From contig BEDY01000003.1 in NCBI GenBank assembly GCA_002335605.1, positions 1,364,001 through 1,428,000 of the forward strand: DNA of 64,000 nt. Reading direction: 5' to 3'. Positions within the stretch are counted from its first letter, which is position 1. Each line of letters begins with the position of its first letter. A program made the translations under genes and the position numbers. Under the pieces are notes generated by a model. That model was not told the DNA's origin and did not search any database. It saw only the letters and a list, made by a program, of their open reading frames with translations. This DNA comes from Prillingera fragicola (lineage: Eukaryota; Basidiomycota; Tremellomycetes; Trichosporonales; Trichosporonaceae). Below, one piece after another: positions 37,016 to 46,596 of the stretch.

Positions 37016-39602
37016 TTAGACAACATCGCCGTGCTCCTCGATGGTCTCGTTGATCTTCTCAGTGGCGGCGGCGTCATGAGGCAGGTTGGGGTCGGGCTTT
37101 GAGTCAAAGTGGAGCTCGTCGTCCTTGAGATTGACAGTGACAATAGAGCTGTCCTTGATGTCGCCGGTGAGGAGCTTAGCTGCCAAGGGGTTGGCAAGCT
37201 TCTCGCGGATGACTCGCTGGACAGCACGGGCACCGTAGCGGTCAGAGTAGCCGCGCTTGGCGAGCCACTCGCGCGCCGCGTCGTCGACGTTGAGAGTAAC
37301 GCGACGGTCCTTGAGACGCGACTGCACCTCCTTGAGGCGAAGGTTGACAATGTCGAGAATGATAGTGGAGGGAAGCTTGTTGAACACGGGCATCTCGTCG
37401 AGACGGTTGATGAGCTCGGGCTTGAAGAACTGGCCGACGGAGCGCATGACCTCACCACGGGCATAGTCGGTCACGTTGCCGTGCTCGTCAATGGCTCCTG
37501 GCTCGTACAGGGCCTCAGATCCAAGGTTGGAGGTAAGGCAGATGATAGTGTTCTTGAAGTTGATGTTGCGGCCCTGGCTGTCGGTCAGAGTACCCTCGTC
37601 CAGGATTTGGAGGAGAATGTTGGCAACATCAGGGTGGGCCTTCTCAATCTCGTCAAAGACGACCACCGAGTATGGGCGACGGCGAACAGCCTCTGACAGC
37701 TGTCCACCCTCCTCGTAGCCAACGTATCCAGGAGCCGAACCAACAAGACGCGAAATGGTGTGCTTGTCGTGGTACTCGGACATGTTGAGTTGGATGAGAG
37801 CGCGACGCTCGTCGGCGAAGAGGAACTCGGCAAGAGCCTTTGTGAGCTCCGACTTGCCGACTCCTGTGGGGCCGAGGAACAAGAACGACGCTAGAGGGCG
37901 GTTGGGCGACTGGAGACCAGCACGCGATAGGCGAATGGCATTGGACACGCGCTTGACAGCGTCGTCTTGGCCAACGACACGCTGGCGGAGAGCCTCCTCC
38001 ATGTGGATCAAGCGCTCGCGCTCACCCTTGAGCAGGTTGTTGACGGGAATGCCAGTGGCCTTGGCGACAACAGTGGCAATGTCCTCCGAGGTGACCTTGT
38101 CCTTGACGACCATGTCGGGGTTGGCGGTTGCCTCGGCGTCGAGCTCACTCTCTGCCTTTGGCAAGCGCTCCTTGAGCTGAGGGATGGTTGAAAAGCGAAG
38201 ACGAGATGCCTTTTCAAAGTCACCCTGGCGCTGAGCAGCTTCGAGCTCCATGTTGGCATACTCGAGCTCGCGCTTGATGTCTTTGATTTCGTTGACACGC
38301 TGACGCTCCTCCTTCCAAATGTTGACAAGACGAGCCTGCTCGGCCTTGTTGGCCTCGAGCTCCTCATCGACCTTGGTGCGGCGTTGCTGGGAGAAAGTGT
38401 CATTCTCGTTCTTGAGCGACTCGCGCTCAATCTCAAGAGTCACAATTTGGCGGTCAAGCTTCTCGAGCGCCTCGGGGCGACTCTCTTGAGCGAGCTTGAG
38501 GGCCGAGCACGACTCGTCGACAAGGTCAATGGCCTTGTCTGGCAAGTAGCGGTCGGCAATGTAGCGGTCCGAGTAAACGGCGGCGGTCACGAGAGCCGAG
38601 TCGGCAATCTGAACACCAAAGTGGGCCTCGAAACGGGACTTGAGGCCACGCAGAATTGACACCGTGTTCTCGACACTAGGCTCGTTGACCATGACGGGCT
38701 GGAAACGACGCTGCAGGGCGGGGTCTTTTTCAATGTATTTGCGGTACTCGTCGAGAGTGGTGGCACCGACAAGCTGGAGACCACGAGCCAAAGCGGGCTT
38801 GATCATGTTACCAGCATCCATCGAGCCCTCGGTCTTGCCGAGGTTGAGAAGTGTGTGGAGCTCGTCGATAAAGCAGATAACCTCTCCTGCTTCCTCGTCA
38901 ATGTCCTTGAGGAGTGCCTTGAAGCGGGACTCGAACTCGCCACGCACGCCAGTGCCGGCCATGAGGAGTCCAAGGTCAATCTGCAAGAGGCGCTTGCCCC
39001 ACATTGACTCGGGGACCTCCTTGTCAACAATGCGCTTGGCGAGGCCCTCGAGAATGGCAGTCTTGCCCACACCGGGCAGACCGAGAAGAACGGGGTTGGA
39101 CTTTGAACGGCGAGAGAGAATCTGAATGGTTCGCCTAATTTCTGCAGGTAGTCAGTATCACCGTTGTGAGCCTCATTGCCAACGTGGTTGGTCGTTGCGT
39201 TGCCGATCACACGGGCCCACGACTTTACTCACCTTCGTCGCGACCAATTACTGGATCCAGCTTGCCATTCTCTGCCATTTCGGTGAGATCTATACTAAAC
39301 TGCTTGAGGGTCTCGCCCTTCTGGGGGCCCTGCTGCTGTTGCTGTTGTGGTCCGGGGTAGCTGCCACGACCGCCAAAGCCACCTGGAGGAAAGCCACCGC
39401 CTGGTGGGAAACCGCCGCCTGGAGGGAAGCCGCCGCCTGGTGGACCACGAGGTGGTGGTGGTCCTTGGTTGTAGAATCGTCCTGTGTTGACTGTGGCAAG
39501 CACTGCTGGTGTTGTGCGTGCGAGCGCTGGGATGGTTGGCCTGGCAATGGCTGTCCGGGCCAATGGTGCTGCGCGTGTAATCTGTTTGCGTGCGAGAAGC
39601 AT
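37016..39602 (-). CDS. HSP78: Mitochondrial ClpB-type disaggregase Hsp78
   Basis: A AAA+ chaperone of the mitochondrial matrix that dissolves aggregates with the Hsp70 system. Exons 39602-39233 and 39141-37016 give 831 residues. The N-terminus ([20 protein letters not shown]) is a typical Arg-rich matrix signal. A glycine/proline linker of PPGGGF-type repeats and a Gln run follow. The protein has no ClpB N-domain, as in other Hsp78. AAA1 has Walker A GLPGVGKT (about residues 144-151) and Walker [10 protein letters not shown]; the coiled middle domain has [23 protein letters not shown]2 has [20 protein letters not shown] (about 544) and [20 protein letters not shown]. The C-terminus ends in EEHGDVV. 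Possible heat-shock element halves (GAAnnTTC) lie about 175 nt upstream. Confidence 0.97.
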
Positions 39603-40319
39603 GGTGTGTGTGTGTGTAATGGGTGTGGATACAAGTGAAGGAGAATACAGAAACAATAGGAGGGGAGTTGCTGCTGGTGGGGTATCTATGCTGCCGTATC
39701 TATGTGGGTGTCTCGTGAGAACTGTCCACTCTCTTCGACATGTACTCTTAAATGAACATTGTCGTCATAATCCTCGAATCTTCCAGGTTCAACGAGAATA
39801 ACCACGTGGCAAAAAGTGGAGGTCGTCCATCAGGCACATCAGGCACACACCTACCAGGATCGTCCATCTGGGTGCTCCAGTCTTGCCCAAATATTTTTCA
39901 AAAAGGTAGGCGATTGTGCGAGATGCATCTGTCTCGACGTCGACGAGGGGCTATAGAAAGGCGTTTTCTTGGACAGCCGAGGTACATCGGCTTCTGCGGG
40001 TGTTCAAGACACCGAGCGACGAGGCCGCCAAGAGAAGCCGAAAAACTGCAAAGCTGCCTCTAGCCGGTGCAGTGAGTGTCTTCCAGTGTAGTAGTGTTTG
40101 CATTAAGGAGCAACTACATAGGGCACGAAAAAACCAATGCCCTCGACTCCCTCAGGCCCCTTGCACGCCACCCGAGTAAATCCCGGCTCGAGAATGTCCT
40201 GATACGCCATCTATATGTATGTATGTCGAAAATAAAAAGTTCTAGTAGGGGTGGTGGTCTAAGGATCGCAGCTGCACGTGTGCCGGATCTACCGGCTAAA
40301 GTTTGTGCTTTTGCTCCTA
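39603..40319. other. HSP78 promoter region and 3' flank of the PriA-like gene
   Basis: 717 nt. A GT repeat (about 39605-39616) directly precedes the HSP78 ATG. Apart from the possible heat-shock element I see no other feature. Confidence 0.45.
39776..39798. promoter_or_regulatory. Possible heat-shock element upstream of HSP78
   Basis: GAATCTTC at 39776-39783 is a perfect inverted GAA/TTC pair. Further TTC (39788-39790) and GAA (39796-39798) units follow, but not in the ideal 5-nt phase. The position, about 175 nt upstream of the HSP78 start, is suitable. Weak by sequence alone. Confidence 0.35.
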
Positions 40320-41249
40320 TTACTGCCAGGTGAAGATTGACCCTGAGGTAGGGAAACAGGCAGTGCCGTTGATGAGCTTGAAGGAAGGAGCGCACGACTC
40401 GACGACGCACTCGCCGCGAATGCAGGCGACCTCGTTGACGCCGGGGAGCGAGGAGCAGTCGACACCGGCCTCAGGTTCGTCGATAAGGGGGCAGCCGCCG
40501 CAAGCCTCGAGGTCTTTGCTGGTGTCGATGCACTCGAAGCCGCCGTTGGGAATGGGGCAGGCAGTCAGGCCAGGAGAGCACTTGGTGAAGCCGCGGGCGA
40601 CAAGAGGAACGGGCATCGAGGACTGGCAAATCTGGGTCGAGGGGTTGATGCACTCGGTGCCGCACTTGGTGTAACCGTTGACGCAGGTAAAGTTGCACTC
40701 GCAGTCCAGAGGAGCATAGTTGGATGAGGGCCATGTGCAGGTCGAGAAGGGGTTGGTAACCGAGTTGTACAGCGAGTCGGCCCAAGCGAGGGCGATCATG
40801 TCGCGGCAGAGCGCGTTGGGAATGTTACCCGTCTCCTCACAGTTCTCCTTCTGGCAGTAGGCCTGGCACCAGTGCTGAGCCCAGGTGACGTTGACGTACT
40901 GTCCAGAGCCGGCGTTGAGGTCGTCGAGAATCTTGTCCTGCCACTCCTGGGCCATGGCACCGTTCTCGAAACACCAACCAGAGGGGTTGAGCTCATCGTT
41001 GGCCTTGGCGCCGTCCCAGAACTGTCCGTAGAGAATGGTCTGACTTGTCAGTCACTGGTGGAATGGCAACTGAATGAGCGCATCACCTACCTGGAGTCGC
41101 CCCGACGAGGTCGAGTCACGGTAGCGCCATGCCTTGCAGGTGCAGCCGCTCGCGTCCCAAGCACGGCCGAGGAGACGGGACTTGCTGAGGCCAGCGGCAT
41201 TGACCATGCAGGCTCCCAGAAGAGCAACGAGAATAGTGGAGAAACGCAT
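40320..41249 (-). CDS. PriA-like secreted cysteine-rich protein
   Basis: Exons 41249-41091 and 41039-40320 give 292 residues. The start gives MRFSTILVALLGACMVNAAG, a signal peptide. The mature protein has more than 25 cysteines. The C-terminal block, GECVVESCAPSFKLINGTAC following EACGGCPLIDEPEAGVDC, matches the repeat of Lentinula PriA and related basidiomycete proteins. The first half (CTCKAWRYRDSTSSGRLQ, then WAQHWCQAYCQKENCEETGN) is not familiar to me. Three possible N-glycosylation sites are visible (NVTW, NFTC, NGTA). Extracellular location is well supported; function is unknown, though PriA was found as a gene expressed in fruiting primordia. Confidence 0.8.
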
Positions 41250-43300
41250 TTCAGTGGGGGAATAGATACTAGTTAGAGGAGACCGCTTGGTCGAGGGTAA
41301 GTATCTTATACTCGCCCGTCTCTGGGCACCCGGAAGGCCTTTGCGGCAATGTTTATCACCCACAGGAGTCCGTTAGTCCTAACACGCCACGAGCCCTGCA
41401 CAGTTGAGCACAACAACAGGTTTGCCCGTATGCAAGGCCGTACGACGTAAGCAAAGGTTCGCCCACGAAAGCCCTCGCAACAGTTGTTGATGCAGCAAGC
41501 CTGTGGTGGAGAAACAAGGACGACGTTCAGGCATCAGAGGCGCCGCCACAACCTCGCACACTTTGGGCTGTTGCGGCTGTTACTGGACCAGCTCTGCTTC
41601 CAGCTCGCCGACAGATCGCCCAGAAACAGGATGGCAGGAGAACAGGCCCGTCTACCCTGCTTGTATTTCCTCTCAGTGCCGGTCGGCAGCTCGACAGTTG
41701 CTGAGATTGGTGGACCGGATGCAGATATCGCTATACACCTGAAGGGATCCGAAGGGCTTTTGTGGCGTTCTTGTGGTGGCGTTGCATCTTTTCGTTCTGG
41801 CTCAGGATGGTTGCTCTGGAAACGCCATTGAGGTCAATTCCACCTTCGGCTCTGAACTTGGACATAAACCAAACAAGCATGGTCGAATTCAGTGCGGTGC
41901 AGGGAGATGATAGTCCATGGATCCAGCAGAAAAAACCGGGCCGGCGGCCTGGCGATCTGGCGAGCTGATCAGCAGCACTTGTACCTTGAACCAAGACGGC
42001 GAAAGTTGGTCGTTTGCAATCTCTCACCTGCACAAGCAATCTGACCTGACCGAACAAAGATGAGGGTGTTGACATATCCCATGTGCATGTGTACGAGCAG
42101 CGGTGCATGCATGTCGTCGTTGCACGGATGCGGTGAGGGGACATACTGCTGGTCCTTAACGCCCATTACCAGGGTCACCACCAGGACGGCGAGAGAAGCC
42201 CTGATTTAGGTGCCGAAGTCCTGCTAGGTCGGCACCAAGAAGTTTGTGCAGCGTAGCCTGGGCGTCTAGGTCGTAAGCAGTTGGTCATCGTTTAGGTGAG
42301 CGTATCGCATGCTCACTGCGAGACTGCCGGTTCGAAAGCTTCACTGGAGCTTGGGAGGAGCGCCCTCGCTTGACCGTCTTTTGAACTACACCCTTTCTCC
42401 AACGACTGGCATTCGTCACTACTGCATCTTTCTTGATAGGCTTGTCTGCAGAGGTGGTAGCATGCTGCTGGGCCCAGGAGAACCGAAAGTTGATCCCCGG
42501 AGGAATCGGAGCTGCACCGTTCGGCTGCCCCTTATGCTGTAGGTGCCAGTCATGCTGGGTCGGGCCGAGATATTCTTGACCCGGCGGCAGCTTGAACGCT
42601 CCGGATTGGACGCGAGCACCATGGCGCACATGAGCACGAGAGACATAGTTGACCCCGTCGCGCATGGCATTGACCAGCGCCGTGGCTTGACCCAGAAGAG
42701 CGGATTGAACGTGACACGCGTAGAGAGCTGAAGGCGTTGCAGTATTCAGCCGTCGACAGAAGGAATGGACCGAAGCAGTCGAAGGCGTCGGTCCGATACC
42801 GAGGTAAGAGGCTTCACGGCAAGTTGATGCAGCGTCCAAGGTTCAACGAGGGAATCGGGATTGTCTTGCCGAACAGGCTGTCGCCTCACGAGGGCGTCAA
42901 GTCTGGATGATTGCAGTGGCGCGACGGTGGTGCCTATCAGCGCGCCACGACACGGGGTAAAGTCGCCACCAGAGTCGGAAACAAAGGCGACGGCGTAGAG
43001 GGCAGCAGAATCGCGGTTGAGTGAATTGAAGGATAACGAGGAGTGCAAGAGGTACAGTAGAGATTAGGAACAGAAATGTTTAAGAGGTGGCCGTGGACAT
43101 CAACCCTGCGGCCAGTAGTAGTTAATCGCCATTTGCCGCGGCTGTTGCGGCCTCGTCCTCTCCATAAGAAGTATACCAATCACGCTGAATACATACGGGT
43201 TTCGCACCACACTAGTCAAGCTTCTTGGTACGCTGGAATCCACCCCTGCTGGGCCTTGCAGTCTGTCAACACCTCGCTCAATCAACGCGCATCGTCAAAC
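41250..43300. other. Long intergenic region with one doubtful frame
   Basis: About 2 kb between the PriA-like gene and the 104-aa membrane protein gene. Only the minus frame 42665-42285 is worth noting and is listed separately. No repeats, tRNA or transposon features were recognised. Confidence 0.4.
42285..42665 (-). CDS. Doubtful hypothetical protein, 126 aa
   Basis: An open frame from ATG 42665 encoding a basic protein (MRDGVNYVSRAHVRHG) with FKLPPGQEYLGPTQHDWHLQ, then PIPPGINFRFSWAQQ and a Lys/Arg-rich end. The open frame extends upstream without an ATG. I recognise no family. The ordered PPG-containing part is less random than neighbouring frames, but no splice partner was found. It may be a small, perhaps mitochondrial, basic protein or a chance frame. 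Confidence 0.25.
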   Translation of the reverse strand: MRDGVNYVSRAHVRHGARVQSGAFKLPPGQEYLGPTQHDWHLQHKGQPNGAAPIPPGINFRFSWAQQHATTSADKPIKKDAVVTNASRWRKGVVQKTVKRGRSSQAPVKLSNRQSRSEHAIRSPKR

Positions 43301-43760
43301 TCACGACTCGTAACCACTGGCAGAAGCCTTGGAGTCGACCGAAGCGCCAAATCCAGAGTTGTTGTAGGCGCTGCGGACACCCGACGAGAGCTTGGCCTTG
43401 GACTTTTCGACCTCCTCCTCGAGGGTCATGGCCCGGCGGTCCGTCTTGACGCTCAGCTTGCCGTCCTCGTAGGTGACTCCACGCTTCTTGAGCGACGAGG
43501 TAGCGCTCTTCTCGCCAGCGCTCATGCGGCGTGCCAGCACCACACCGCCGTCTGGGGAATGTCAGCTTGGGATGCTCACGGATGGCCAGTGGCGGAGGGT
43601 GACTGCGATCGGTCGTGCGATCGACAAGACACACACGCAAAAACGTGCAGGTTGACACTTACAAACGGCGACGAGGAAGAAGGCGAGCATAAGCGACGAC
43701 GAAGCAATATCCCAAATACGTCTAATGTCAGCCGCGTTGCGCCTGTAGACCTACCCCATG
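43301..43760 (-). CDS. Small single-pass membrane protein, 104 aa, with a 5-nt first coding exon
   Basis: Exons 43760-43756, 43721-43663 and 43551-43301 give 104 residues. The ATGGG exon is followed by GTAGGT; the intron ends CATTAG. The result, MGRIWDIASSSLMLAFFLVA, flows into YGGVVLARRMSAGEK, a single membrane segment after a short N-terminus. The remaining soluble part is polar (KKRGVTYEDGKLSVKTDRRA, EEEVEKSKAKLSSGVRSAYN) and Ser/Gly-rich at the end. I do not recognise the family. The two larger exons are supported by frame and splice sites; the tiny first exon is inferred because no other ATG gives the membrane segment in frame. It lies 237 nt from the PRS stop. Confidence 0.65.
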
Positions 43761-43997
43761 GTGGTTGATGAGCTGATGAAGAGGTAAAGTGAGAGGTGTG
43801 CCTTTGTTGACGAGTGGTCATGATGATGCACTGCCGCATGGGTTGTGCAAAGAATTTGCTTCCGTTCATTCAAATGACATTTGTGCGACATCCTCGACAT
43901 GTCGGCCAGCACTTAATGCAAGCATTTTTCAAGATGCATCCTCCTAACATGTATCGTCCTCGTTTCTCTACTGTACATACACGCACGCGAGATACGC

Positions 43998-45566
43998 CTA
44001 GATGCCGTTGGCGAAGGGCACCTCGTGGAAGAGGTACGACTGGAGACAATGTCAGTTACAGCCAACACTTTCGTCCGAGTCTGTGCTCGATGGCACAAGA
44101 TGCGGATACTCACGACCGACTCTCCAAAGTGGCTGCGACGGATGGTCTCTGCCAGGACCGGGCTGACGTCAATGACCTCAATCTTGGGGCACTGGGCGAC
44201 GTTCTCGGCCTGGGGGATGGTGTTGGTGATGACGAGCTTCTCGAGGCCACTCTCAGTGATGACCTTGAGTGCGGGGCCCGAAAGGACACCGTGGGTGACA
44301 AAGGCGTAGACCTTGGTGGCACCGGCCTCGAGGAGGTTGCGGGCGGCAAGGCCAAGGGTGCCACAAGTGTCTGCCATGTCGTCGACGAGGAGGGCAACCT
44401 TGCCCGTGACCGAACCGACGAGGACCATGCGCGAGACCTCGTTGGCGCGTTTCCTCTCCTTGTGGAACAGGGCAAAGTCGACGTTGAGACGGTCGGCAAT
44501 CGAAGTCGCGCGCTTGGCTCCACCGGCATCGGGCGAGACAATGACACAGTTGGAGACGTCGAGGTTGCTCCTGATGTAGTGCACGATTGAGGGCTCGGCG
44601 TACAGCTGTAGGAAATTGGTCAACAAATGTAAAACAGTGGGACCAGGGCCATCAGGGCCAAATGTCCACTCACGCTATGGCCATGTTTGTGGAGGTGGCA
44701 GGAGAGGATGCGAAATAATTTGCGGTGGAGGAGAACGCAAGGTCAGCGCCAATGTTTCGCCATTAGCATTCTCGACTCACTTGTCGACGGGAACGTCGAA
44801 GAAGCCCTGGATCTGCGATGCGTGCAGGTCCATGGTCTGTGCTGTTAGCGTCTGTTCGTTCCGTCTCCCCATATAGCCTGGCAGTCCGAGGTTCGCCGAG
44901 AGGCACCGCGAGCTCGCCAGGGGCGTCACAAGTCCACTCACAATGACATGGTCACAGCCAGCCTCGCGGAGCATGTTGGCGACAAGCTTGGCAGTGATGG
45001 GGGCACGCGACTTGTCCTTCTTGTCCTGACGGGCGTAGTAGAAGTGGGGGATGATAGCCGTGATGCGGCGCGCGGACGAGATCCTGCAGGCGTGGATCAT
45101 GATGCAGAGCTCCATGAGCGAAGTGTTGACCTCGCCGCAGCCCTAGTAGCCATCAGCAAGAGCTCACTCCGCTGGGGAAAAAAAAAGTTGAGAATTCGAT
45201 CCCCGTTGCAACTCACAGTGTTCAGAATGTAGACATCGTAGTCACGAACACTCTCGACAATGGTGACCTTGGTCTCACCCGAGGGGGGCTGGAGCACGTT
45301 GGCACGCGCAATGGGGATGCCGAGTCGCTGGGCGATGAGCTCCGCAAGCTCCGGGTGGGCAGTACCTAAAGCGTCAGCCAACTTGTGCTTCGCTGATCAC
45401 CGGGTTCAGAATTTATTGTGTTCGAAGAACGGTATGGAGTGTGCCTCGCCATCACACGTGCGTTTCAAACCAGCGCGAGCAGCGGTCGCTACGTACCCGT
45501 GAACAGCTTGATGGAGGGGTACGCCGCCGACGACATCTTGGAGCGGATGGGGGTTGAGGGAGACAT
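43998..45566 (-). CDS. PRS: Ribose-phosphate pyrophosphokinase (PRPP synthetase)
   Basis: Makes PRPP from ribose 5-phosphate and ATP for purine, pyrimidine, NAD, His and Trp synthesis. Seven exons (45566-45497, 45365-45217, 45142-44942, 44836-44781, the single base 44674, 44605-44114, 44039-43998) sum to 1011 nt, 336 residues. The other in-frame start, 45536 ([11 protein letters not shown]), gives 326. Motifs: [39 protein letters not shown], the ATP-loop region [32 protein letters not shown], the PP loop [18 protein letters not shown], the flexible loop [13 protein letters not shown] and the ribose-5-phosphate loop [15 protein letters not shown] (as [16 protein letters not shown]). The short C-terminus [13 protein letters not shown] also fits. 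The oddity is that exons 4 and 5 fit only with a one-base exon between them. Which of the several fungal PRS paralogues this is cannot be told. Confidence 0.93.
44674..44674 (-). other. Putative one-nucleotide exon of the PRS gene
   Basis: Exon 4 ends GTCGACAA before GTGAGT (donor at 44780); exon 5 starts CTGTACGCC after CCTACAG (44606). Direct joining shifts the frame. Between them the minus strand reads CATAG C GTGAGT, so the base C at 44674 is flanked by a canonical acceptor and a canonical donor. Adding it gives GAC AAC CTG TAC, that is DNLY, which is exactly the family sequence VDNLYAEP. The two introns are 106 nt (44780-44675) and 68 nt (44673-44606). Confidence 0.75.
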
Positions 45567-46596
45567 AGTGGAAATGATTGGTGGTTTGCCGGCGTAGAGC
45601 GGCAAACGGTAGGTCGGGCTGGTTTAGGGGTTTGGAGCGGTGACGGTCAACGGCGTGTTGACGGTCGGTGCTGGCTTCAGGTCTAGGGAACGACGGTAGG
45701 GTGCTATGCAATTGGGTGTGCTAGGGCAAGGCTATGTGCGCATGTCCTGGTGGGGGAGATTGTAGCGGGGCTGGCGAAAGGCTTTTGCGTTGAATGTGAG
45801 TGGGCAGATGGAAATCTGGGAGCGGTCCGGGCCGGTGGCTTGCAACTGGTCGAGGCGTGAGGGAAGATGGGCTAGGGTGGAGTTGGAGCTGCGTTTGATG
45901 CGATAACGCGTTTGGCAGTCGTCTGTCTTTTGAGAGGGGGGTTGTGGAAGGGAGTGGTGAGTTGATAGGCTAGTAGTAGTAGTAGCAGAGCTGCATTGTA
46001 GAATTGTATCGCTTAACTGGGCCTCCCTGGCTGAACCTCATTGCCATGGTGTCCAAAAAATCTGTAGCGCAAGTGTGTTGCCGCATGCCGAGGCACAGCA
46101 GCAGCAGTTCCTCGGCGTAGGTAGGCTCGCGAACCATGCACACACTCGCAGGCCTGTAAGAGCGGGGCCTCCACCAAAGGTCGGACAATCCCACCGCATA
46201 TCTCCGTGTAGAGTGTCACCTCCGTCCTCCGTGTTGTCGCCGCGCGCCTAACCGTTCGGTGCCACCAAAGTCAAAAGTATCAGTAATCCAGGCTGGACAA
46301 TCACCAATGCGTGCAAGGGTATAACATATGCGACGCAGAGTCTTGCACTCCAGACCTGTGCTGGGAGATAATGGGAGAAAGTAGTATACCAAAGAGCAGA
46401 CCGACCATCACAAATGCGATCAACCACTAAAGAGCAGACCGACCATCACCAATGCGGGGTCAACCACTAGAATGAATCTTCAAACTTTCTTCGTGGCGGC
46501 AAGTGGCTTGCACGACATCGTTGCCAACTGCCAGCTGCTAGACGCTGCCCTCAAACATATGCATATACAAGTCACTGACGCCGACGCTCTGCGGAT
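45567..46596. promoter_or_regulatory. PRS promoter region
   Basis: About 1 kb upstream of PRS (-) and downstream of the Asi-like gene (-). It contains a TAG/AGT triplet run near 45971-45984 and a tandem duplication at 46391-46468. No gene was recognised. Confidence 0.45.
46391..46468. repeat. Imperfect tandem duplication, unit about 38-40 nt
   Basis: Two adjacent copies, 46391-46428 and 46429-46468, both starting AAAGAGCAGACCGACCATCA and ending CAACCACT, with a few changes and a 2-nt length difference. A degenerate partial third copy (CAATCACCAATGCG) lies near 46293. It is not part of any recognised gene. Confidence 0.8.

Noticed and set aside
42320..42345. GGTTCGAAAGC resembling a tRNA B box
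   Set aside because: No matching A box or cloverleaf stems around it.
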